From: Hirudinaria manillensis
Taxonomy: Eukaryota > Annelida > Clitellata > Hirudinida > Hirudinidae
NCBI GenBank assembly: GCA_034509925.1
Contig: CM067528.1
Location: forward strand, 11,308,501 to 11,372,500
DNA length: 64,000 nt
Reading direction: 5' to 3'
Positions 55,451 through 64,000 of this stretch are shown here, piece by piece. The first letter of the stretch is position 1, and every line of letters begins with the position of its first letter. Made by a program: the position numbers and the translations under genes. The notes under the pieces are model-generated. The model was not told the DNA's origin. It made no database searches and saw only the letters and a list, made by a program, of their open reading frames with translations.

Positions 55451-56092
55451 ATAGAGATGACAAAGCATTTAAGAAGTGTTGGGAATTAGTTTCCTGGAAT
55501 TGTTGGAACCTTCTTACCTGTTCTGATGATACAAATTTCAAAAGGTTTAATAAAACTTCAACGTGTTTGAATTAAAGTACGTGTTTGGGTTGTCTTCCTA
55601 ATGATTGCTTCTAGGTGATATACTAGTAATCTGCCCTCTACCGGCATGTTTGGTATTATCCATTAAGATTGTAGCCTTAATATGTTTCGCTTGTGTCGTG
55701 AGGGCCCAAAGACGTCCTCGAAAATGCACCGGGTTTTTGGTGTAAGATGTTTGGAGAGGTACAGTCTTAATTTGGCAATAATGTAGTTTTTAATATTTTT
55801 TTTTAGTTACGGGGTAGGTACTTTGAAGTTGGTAATAAATTAAGTTCAATGAATCAGATTCTAAAACAATATAATAATAGTTACATAAAATAAAACATAA
55901 ATTGTTGCATTTAAAAAAAGAACTTTAAATATTTATGAAGCATTAATTATTAAGTTACATTTGCGAAGACGAACAACAGAGGCCATGTTTGCGGAGGTGG
56001 TGGTCGTACTATATGTTTATCGCTTCTGTGAGGGATTTTCCCCTAGTTTAACCTTAAAACCTTAATTTGTGATATAACATATTTGCAACCTT
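55451..56092. other. PSMC1-KCMF1 intergenic spacer
   Basis: Only 642 bp. It contains the PSMC1 AATAAA at 55549-55554. The remaining 540 bp must hold the KCMF1 promoter and 5' UTR. Confidence 0.6.
55549..55554 (+). promoter_or_regulatory. Poly(A) signal AATAAA of PSMC1
   Basis: AATAAA 99 bp after the stop codon, followed by GTGTTTG-rich sequence typical of a downstream element. Confidence 0.75.
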
Positions 56093-57858
56093 ATGGAGCG
56101 TCGTAAAAGTTGGTATATTATGTTTTAATTGTCAGCAGTTGTCAGTACTTTCCAGACTAGATAACGAAAGTTTATTTTTTATTAACTTCACCACATTTAG
56201 TTAACAAGAAGCACTTAGTTTAGTGTCAGAATAAAATCAAAGAATTGTTTTTAAATTTTCTTAAGGCGTTCAGTGCTGTAAGTGTGGAAAGGGCAACAAC
56301 AGAGCCACCCGATTTGTTTGCTTGAGTTGTGGTGAAGTATTCTGTAAAAATTGTTACAATGAAAGGGAAGAGATTAACAATCACAAATCTAATCATCCTG
56401 TTCAGCAAGTGCTGTCAAAGCCTGATCTTGGTAAGGATTTAATATTTGTAAAAATGTTTTAGAGACATTGAGAGTCTTGATCTTTTAGTAAAAACATGTC
56501 TAGATAATATACATATGTAATATATGTGTGTGATGTATTCATTGTATTATAATGTTTGCCTGAAGGGCAATTTTTGATATTAGCTACATGCTAAATTATA
56601 ATTAGCTGGAGAGATAAACAGCAAGTTAATAATTATTTCAAATATTTGCTTTTCATTTACAACATTGATTTTGAAGAGTTGTTTTATGGTGGAACCCAAA
56701 GGAAGACTATTTCTGCCTTAACAAAAGATCAGCCTATAACATGCCCTTGCTGCGGAGAAAAAGGTCTATCCAGTTCGGAGCTTGTGGAGCACATGATCCG
56801 ACAACACCACTCAAAAAACTCTAACAAAGTGGTGAGACACAAATTAGAATATAGTTTCTTTTCTTTGAAATATTCAATTTGTGATGGCCCTTTTTTTATA
56901 TTTGTTTTGAATTGAGATTTTTCTTCTTAATTTGATTGGAGATTTTTTATCATTTTTTAAAATACGAAGATAGGACTTGAATAACAAATTTAGGTTAGCC
57001 ATTGATAAGATAGTAGAGGGAATTTTATTTCTTTATTTTTCAACCAATGTGATAATTGTTATGATGATTGTTGTTGTTATAATTATTATTTACATGCTGT
57101 TGAGTGCTGAGTCATACCCTCACTTGAGATGAGGCTCATAAAAGAAGCCTGAATTAATGCAAATGACCCCTGCCAGCTTGCACGGCATTTGTTTATCATG
57201 TTTCGTGCATTTATCAAATCCCTGCTGGCTTTGTTTACTTTGTTTGGATGAGTTTATTAGTTTCAAACAGCAATGTTTTGAAATGTTTTGAAATCTTGCA
57301 AAGTCCTGAAAACAAAGTCTGATCTAACTGATATACAGTCAAATGCATTTAATTTATACTTATAAATGAAATGGCTTTAATGAAAGATTGTTTATTTATT
57401 TATTTATTTATTAAGTGATTGCAATGATTGGAGGATATTTTCCGCATCAACCATTGTGAATGTTACGCAGTGCAGTTGTTGTTTTGTGCTGTTGTGTTGT
57501 TGCGTTGATGTGTTGAGTGGCCTATTGTGTAACTTATTTTATGACCCTTCAGATGGTTGATGGTTGATAATTAGACGATTACTAGTACCTCGTAAATGGT
57601 CATAAATTGCATGATTTTCCAAAGAATTAATTCAAGAATTCAAATAAGATGATCTTGATATAATATATAAGATGGTCTCTGAATTTCACACTGGTTCCTT
57701 TTCAATTTTATCCACACCACTAAAGCTAGTTATTTATTTAATTAATTTCTTTATTTATTGAACTCATGATTGATGAAATTCGCTTATTGAAAATTTAGAC
57801 TAGTCCAGTAAAAACCACGGTTTTGATGTAATAAGTCGTTAATAAGTTTAATTTATTG

Positions 57859-57900
<42 letters not shown>

Positions 57901-59475
57901 TTAATAATATTATAATGAGTAATTAATTTTTGCATCAGTTGTGCCCATTGTGTCTGTGTGGATTTGAAAACATCTCTAAGGAGGCTGAGTTTCATGGCAG
58001 GAATATTCTGCAGCATCTGTGCGTGTACCATCAACTGATGCCATACTATGACGACGACGACGACGACGATGATGACGACGATGATCAGAATGACGATGAC
58101 GACGACGATGATGACGACGACGACGACGATGATTACGACGATCCCCATGAAATGCCTGCCGAAAATATATCCTTTGATTACTCATATTGTATTGAATTCC
58201 TATTGAACCGGACTGATTCAAAGCGTCCGGGCTAGCGCTGTTTATTTCGTACATATTTTGGAGTTAAACAATGTAAGTCTTAACATGTTATAAAATTATT
58301 AGTAAGCAACTTAAGATTTCCAACAGATATGTGAAACTGCTTGAAACCGTATTTATATGAAAGAGAAAGCAACGTCATAATCAAACAAGACTTTTGTATA
58401 ATTTCATATAATTTGAGCAAGAATTTATACGAGAATCGATTCCCTTAACGTCTGCCGTCTCTTTACATCCAAGACAAGTCCGACAACAAGCTTCCCTCGG
58501 CGGGCCAGAAAAGGCCCCTCTCCGAGAACGCGAACCCCGAGGTGTCCTCGGGCGACCTCGGCCCCGGGGGCGACGGTTATGCCGTCAGGAAGACGATCAC
58601 ATTCCTCAACATCGAAGGGGAACCTTTCGCTTTCGGAGACGAAGGGGACGACCCGACCCTGCCGTCATCCGACGTCGGCGCGGGGGACTCGAAGCGCGGT
58701 TCGAATCCGGACTCCGCCCCCGGGAACGGAGTCGAACCGGTGCGGTCGGATGCGGGCGAGACGAGGCCGAGGGGCGGCACCGCCCTGACGGAAGATTCTT
58801 TTGCTTCGACGAGCAGGACCGGTCTCGCGAGGAGGAACGCCGTGAGACTCGACAGGAGTCAGGCGTCGAGGCAGAGAGCCAACGACCTCCTGACCGGCGG
58901 CAGGTCCAGGATTTTCCCCGGGGACGACCGAGACGCCGGGCCTTTCGTTCCCTCGCGTGACCGCGCCTCTCAGAGGATCAAGAGGAACGCCCAGTCTCGG
59001 AGCCAGGGCTTCAAGATGCCTCGGGGCGGGGCCTTCGGAAACTCCGGCGGCTCCGCGAGGTCCGAGCCGACCGCCAACCTTCGACAGCACTTTGACGACC
59101 TCTTTGATGACTGCATGGCTTCCAATTTCCTCAGAGATTCCAGTATTGCCAGTAAGTTCTTATGAAATCTATTCTCAACCTGCATTACTCTATAGTATTG
59201 TTGCTTTATTTCATTTTATTCTCATCCTGGCATTGGACTTTGTAATGTAAATGAGAAATAGGTGACCTAAATAGAATAGAATAGTTGTTGTTGCTGTTGT
59301 TGGTTTTTTCAATGTTTTTATTTTTGAAAATAAAACTATTATTTATTTCATTTATTTACTACTTTGGACTCTTCAAAATATTTATGTGGTAATTCTTTTT
59401 ATTATTTTCACTTGTGCTTAATGGGTCTTTCTTCCATTTCAATCATGCACAATGATAATAATAATAATTATAATG

Positions 59476-59526
<51 letters not shown>

Positions 59527-62202
59527 GTAATAATAGTAATTGTTATTAAAGATACTTTTAATTTTAAAAGTTAATATTAATGACATATTTTAACTTTTAA
59601 AGGTCAAACTTTCTTGATTATTTTATTTCAATTGAACCTATCTGCAAATCTATTTAACTGTGACATATGCAGATGAGACATCTCTCTATTCATTGGATAT
59701 TTTATAATCACATTTTATTATATAAATGGGATAATTTATAATAATATATTAATATATAATTTTATTATATATAATAAGGATAAATTTAATAATTATATTC
59801 TTTGTTGATCTCAACCTAGCAAAATGATATTGTGAAGTTTTTAGTTCCAAAATTGGAATTCATTAAAAATCTTACAGATGAATTACTGACTTACATGAAC
59901 CTAAGAAGGAGACAAGATGGTGGCAGAACCAGCAGCTCGCAGAACCAGGGGTAAGGCATTTTGGCCCATAATGCACCTAGAGTCAGAGTCTTTCATCATA
60001 AATAATTATAATAATTAATAACGATTGGTATCGTTGGTTAATTATTCTAAACCTCCTTTTGGGTCGACACACTCGTGGGAATGTCGAGCCCAAATTCGAA
60101 GCTAGAATTTTACTTTAAAACTTTAAGTTTCGAGGAGCAGCCGAGTTCGGAGAGTGACCGATTGCGGAAACATTGCAGGAAGACGGACGGAGGTCAGCCT
60201 GACAGACAGAAGGACAGGAAGACGGACAAGAAGCAGCGGACGTCCGACGGCTCAGAGCTCTGGGCCCAGGCTCTCAACTGCGAGGCCGTGGACTACTTGA
60301 CGGAGCACGAGGCAGACTTCGATCGCTACGACGACTTCTACGACGATGCGGAAGGATACGAACTGTTCGACGGCGAGGAGGAGGACGAGTACGAAGAGGA
60401 GGAGGAGGACGAAGAAGACGAGGACGAAGACGACGACGACTGCGACGAGGAGGTCGACGACGGAGCGACGGGAACGTGCGAAGGTGCGAAAAGAACTTCG
60501 AAGGAGAGGAACGTCTTGAAGCTCGTGATGCTGGGTGACAAGTCGAAGATCCGAGCGGCGGCGAAGCAGCAGACGGAAAGGGAGTCGTTCGTAACCACGG
60601 CGACGGCGGCCAAGAAGGAGCGGTCGGAAGAGGACGCGGATAAATTCCTGCTCGGCAGCAACTTGTGAGAACATGCGGAGTTTTTAGCTTTGTTCATTGG
60701 AACTCACCAAAAAATGAATGAGTGAGTGAGTGAGTGTGAATGAATGAATGAATAAATAAATAAACAAAACCATTCTAATTATCATGTTAACTACTCGACT
60801 GTCTTGTACTTGTAGTTGGAAAGAATATCACGAAGCACAGCAGGACGAGGACGAAAGCAGACCAAACGAAAGTCTCTTCGTTCAGGAGTTGTTCTTCAAC
60901 GCACTCCACGCCCTTTCAGAGGTCGGGGGAACGACCGAAGGGGGCGAAACGGAAGCCTTTCCGAAGGGAACGAAAGAGAAGGACGGAGAGAAAGGAGAAA
61001 AGAAGAACAAAAAGGCCAGGAACGAGCAGGGCGGGCAGAAGCAGTCCAAGACGAAAGGAGACGTTCAAAGGACGAAGCAGAAGCAGCGAGAAGTGGGCAA
61101 ACAGTGCAAGACCGAAAATTCGGTCGCCGACAGAGATCGGCAGAGGTCGGGCGAGTCCAGGGTCGCAGAGTCCGTAGTATTAGGAAAGGTTTCGGAACGG
61201 TCTCTGCCGGATTCCGATTCTGTCGCGTCCGATGCCAAAGGCTCGAGAGAACGCGCCGGCGAATCTGCCGAGTGTGCGTCCTCGGCGACCCCGCCGGAAT
61301 TGAAACCGACGAGAGAGGTGCAACCTGACCTCGGCGACCTTCCGGACTCGACGGCTCGTCAAACGGTTCAAAACAACTTCGGGGCTCGACCCAAGGACAG
61401 GTCGTACGACGCGTCCTCTCGCAATTCCGTCGGAAATGCCGCCTCCGTCGACTTTCCGTCTCGTAAACTCGACGCCAGGAGGTCCAGTTCGGGCTTCGTG
61501 TCATCGTCCAAGGCCTCTTCGTCCTCCTCCTCGCTGCAGTCCTCTCGAAAGGAAATTCCGAATGGCAGGAAAAGGTCCGGCAAGAACTCGTCCGCCGTTT
61601 CCTCGAGTTCCAACCTTTCCGACTTCTCGTCTCCTTCTGCGGGTCTTTCCCCTGCCGCCGACTCCAGTTTCCCGATCGACGACGGAAACGAATCCTCGGA
61701 AGGCGTCCCTCGGCGTCCGCCCCCGTCTCGGGTCGTAAGAGACGACCGACCTGCCGTGAAATTGGTCGTGAAATCGACGTCTCGAGTCCCCAACGGTCCC
61801 CCCAAAAAACACGTGACGACCGCTAAGGTCTCCTCCGCTCAGATCCAATCCGGCAACCCGATCGGTCCCAGGAACTCGTCCCTCGGTTCCGCCAAAGGTT
61901 TTGCGCAGCAGCAAAACCAGCAGAGGGTCGCCAGACAGACGGGCTCGGCCAGACTTCCTCCTCCGAAGCCCGGCAGGTCGATCGCGGGGGGATCGGGAGC
62001 GTCCGCCCCCAGGAACGATTCGAGCGACGATTCGGGAGCCGCGAGCCGGGCCGCGGTTCCCGTTCCGAGTCCCGGCAACTGCGCCCCTCCGGGCGCGGAC
62101 GGCCGTCCTGCCCCGGAAAATTCCAGAAACGACAAGTCTGCCTGCAACGGCACGAGAAACAGGAACATCTTGTCACAGAAAGACAAAACGGGTTTTCGAT
62201 GA
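56093..62202 (+). CDS. KCMF1: E3 ubiquitin ligase KCMF1-like, greatly expanded
   Basis: Zinc-finger ubiquitin ligase linked to protein and autophagic turnover in vertebrates. Exons: 56093-56108 (tentative start), 56266-56430, 56677-56831, 57939-58188 (end uncertain), 58474-59151, 59878-59950, 60128-60664, 60816-62202. They give about 1086 residues against 381 in human. Order: ZZ-type zinc finger (about 9-45, CCKC, FVCLSC, FCKNC, HxxxH); ELFYGG; a C2H2 finger (CPCCGEKG with HMIRQHH); a second Di19-like finger (CPLCLCGF with HLCVYH). Then come an almost pure Asp run, a long basic and Ser-rich part, ELLTYMNLRRR, an acidic Asp/Glu block, and KFLLGSNFWKEYHEAQQ with SLFVQELFFNAL. The last matches the conserved vertebrate SLFVQELLLSTL segment. 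A Ser/Pro/Arg-rich tail of about 420 residues follows. The first exon (ATG plus 13 nt, phase 1) fits the frame, but its GTTGGT donor is weak. Conserved blocks prove identity; the expansions between them are lineage-specific. Confidence 0.9.
57859..57905. repeat. AAT microsatellite
   Basis: About 14 AAT units ending 34 bp before the third KCMF1 zinc-finger exon, close to its branch-point region. Confidence 0.9.
58050..58142 (+). repeat. Coding GAC/GAT repeat (poly-Asp) in KCMF1
   Basis: In frame it encodes 12 Asp, Gln-Asn, 14 Asp, Tyr and two more Asp, directly after the second C2H2 finger. The mixture of GAC and GAT shows that it is not a fresh pure-repeat expansion. Confidence 0.9.
59455..59525. 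repeat. AAT microsatellite
   Basis: About 20 AAT units with two interruptions, in a KCMF1 intron. Confidence 0.9.
60717..60768. repeat. GAGT/GAAT/AAAT tetranucleotide tract
   Basis: Short blocks of GAGT, then GAAT, then AAAT units in the 151-bp intron before the last KCMF1 exon. Confidence 0.85.
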
Positions 62203-63114
62203 AGGAGATCGGCGACGACGACGACGATGATGACGTTTACGACGACGTTTTCGAACGTCTGCGTCACTTCTTTCGACTCGAACGACTTCCGCGTCGCATC
62301 GTGGATGACTTAATTTTTACTTAATTAATTACTTAATTAATTAATTATTAATTAGCGGGAAGTACGTGCTTCTTCCTTTATTTTGACCTGTGATAACGAT
62401 TGAACGACACGTTAGAACGGCACTAGGACTTTTCCACTTCTTAACTTCTTGCCTTGCTTCGAGTCACGAGAGGTTGGATTCGTCTCTCGTTCGACGGTTT
62501 TCCTCGACACGATCGCCCTCCGACGGGCATCGACGAACGTCAAAGGTCGTCAGGGGCGCCTTTCAAAGGAGCAGCGAGATCGTATTTCTTCATCTGCAGA
62601 CGTCTTCTGACGACAGGACGATTCAAGCGACGGTTCCAAGCGTTTGGACGCTTCCCCGCTCTGCCGTGTCTTGCGACGCAAGCTCGCGTATCCACCCCCC
62701 AGTTCCTCCTCATGTCCTCTCTCAGCCTCTCCCCTCCAAGAGCAGTTCAGGTGATGAGTCGACCGACTTCCTATTCCAGATTGACGATTCGTATTTCGAA
62801 TTCTTCACTTTCAACCGAAGATGACGACGGTGACGATGGCGGAGTTGGATTGGCAGGATGGCAGGATGGCTTTCCTCTGTTCGTCTGCTAACTTTCTTCT
62901 GAAACTTTACTTTCTTGGGATGCTGTGTTAGGAGGCTTCCGTCATTGCCTCCATGGTCGTCAACATCGTCGTCGTCGTCGTCGTTGCAAACGATATCGTT
63001 GATGTTGTTGACGTAAAATTGTGTGTATTTGGAAGCATTTCGAAGATTCTAAAAGGGTGTAATTGGAATTTAAACTCGTTTCATTCGCCGATTCGTCGTT
63101 CGTTCCTTCATCAA

Positions 63115-63153
63115 TCAATAGATCGATTGATCGATTGATTGATTGATTGATTG
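63115..63153. repeat. GATT/ATCG tetranucleotide tract
   Basis: About nine units of GATT with two ATCG variants in the KCMF1 3' UTR. Confidence 0.85.
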
Positions 63154-63256
63154 AATCGGTTCCGAAAGCTTTGTTTCTGGTTTCAATCCCCTTCTTATCA
63201 TGCAAAGTAAATGTTCTTATGATACGTCGCCCGCTATCATCATCTGTTCGGACCTG

Positions 63257-63318
63257 CTATATATATATATATATATATAATTATATAAATATATGAATAT
63301 ATATATATATATATATAC
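63257..63318. repeat. TA microsatellite
   Basis: Two (TA)n runs separated by an ATTATATAAATATATGA segment, upstream of the poly(A) signal. Confidence 0.9.
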
Positions 63319-63413
63319 ACGTTGTGGTTGATGACCTTTGAACTTTTATTGATTCAGTTTTAAAAGTTCAAATTTTTTTGCAAAACAACTGTTTGAGTGG
63401 TTTAAATTTTGGT

Positions 63414-63419
63414 AATAAA
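63414..63419 (+). promoter_or_regulatory. Candidate poly(A) signal AATAAA of KCMF1
   Basis: AATAAA in GGTAATAAAAGTG, followed by a GT-rich stretch, 1.2 kb after the stop. Confidence 0.55.
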
Positions 63420-64000
63420 AGTGTTTTCAAGCTCCGCCAAAGTCGATGCCAGTTGAGTTCTGTCTCTTTGTCCGTCCGTAATCAGGTGTAATCCTGGTGG
63501 GTAGTGCTGATGATGATGGTGATGATGACGACGATGATGATGGGGGTGTTGGTGTGCCAATCGTTATAATATCAGGGATTCAGAGCTCTCACCGTGGCTG
63601 AGTTGTCAGAGAATTCTGGATTTAGTTTTGAATCTGAGTCAAACATGGCTGGATTCTTTGAGCGGAAGTTGCTGAAGAATGATCCCAAAATTCTCCGATT
63701 TTATTGCTTAAATGTGTAATTGATAAACATCTTGAGATGTTTTGTTTGGGATGGTTGGTGATGTGATGGGTACCTGGTTTGGTCCTTTATAGTAGAAGCG
63801 ACCATTGGTTACAACTCGATTGAGGTGATCACAGAGTTGATGCTGAGATAGAATTCGTTTTTATTGTTATTTATTTATATTTAATGTAAAGACATTATTA
63901 TTACTATTGTTATTAAGACTTATAATTGTTATTTTCATAGGAATTTTAATTTAAATCTCTGAAGATGTTGCTGACAGCGAGTCTTGGAATCGAACCGTGA

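Larger units (their letters stand above)
62203..64000. other. KCMF1 3' UTR and downstream region
   Basis: GC-richer sequence continues past the stop to about 62.9 kb with open frames but no recognised domain, then AT-rich repeats take over. AATAAA at 63414-63419 is the best poly(A) signal. Beyond it lies no recognisable gene. The last bases contain a tRNA B-box-like sequence on the minus strand at 63986-63996, too short to call. Confidence 0.5.

Noticed and set aside
60252..60697. Minus-strand ORFs over the last KCMF1 exons, also 60896-62267
   Set aside because: GC-rich coding sequence lacks stops on the opposite strand; these have no domains and the plus-strand model is supported by conserved motifs.
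63986..63996. GGTTCGATTCC B-box-like sequence on the minus strand at the right edge, a possible tRNA or SINE
   Set aside because: Only two to three of five T-stem pairs form, and the rest would lie beyond the window.

Overview
The window reads as nuclear DNA of an animal. It is AT-rich and full of simple repeats, and its protein-coding genes are cut into many exons with GT-AG introns. All six recognisable genes belong to animal or eukaryotic families: an ADAM11/22/23-type transmembrane protein, a DUSP8/16-type MAP-kinase phosphatase, an RBMS-type RNA-binding protein, a probable CIP/KIP-type CDK inhibitor, the proteasome ATPase PSMC1/Rpt2 and the ubiquitin ligase KCMF1. The AT-rich introns, (GAT)n/(TTA)n microsatellites and long homopolymer runs inside proteins would suit a lophotrochozoan such as an annelid or leech. 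That placement is inference only, since no marker in the window fixes the species.

All six genes lie on the + strand. Layout: 1-455 (- strand), an open coiled-coil ORF running off the left edge, possibly a retroelement ORF1. 1627-9955, seventeen exons of an ADAM22-like gene whose 5' part lies outside the window. 14416-23683, a complete seven-exon DUSP8/16-like gene coding for 1120 residues. 25691-45459, an RBMS-like gene with two RRMs and introns of about 10 and 5.8 kb. 50349-51505, a small two-exon probable CDK inhibitor. 52816-55450, PSMC1, complete apart from a tentative ATG-only first exon. 56093-62202, a KCMF1-like gene of about 1086 codons, nearly three times the vertebrate length. I assembled the exons by hand. 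In every model the splice phases agree from exon to exon and the coding lengths sum to whole codons, which is the main internal support.

The introns and intergenic stretches hold a degenerate LINE 3' end (about 30.4-30.95 kb, - strand), a four-copy 122-bp tandem repeat (31.2-31.7 kb), a 182-bp MITE-like inverted-repeat element (8034-8215), an inverted pair of a dispersed repeat in two ADAM introns, a short (TTAGGG)3 tract (44000-44019) and many microsatellites.

The genes do not form an operon or one pathway. Some are linked by general theme: MAPK signalling (DUSP), cell-cycle control (CDK inhibitor), and ubiquitin-proteasome turnover (PSMC1 next to KCMF1). I see no CRISPR, prophage or prokaryote-style system. 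The most unusual features are an ADAM that keeps all three zinc-ligand histidines but has lost the catalytic glutamate and carries a His/Asp-rich insertion, and the large low-complexity expansions in the DUSP tail and in KCMF1.
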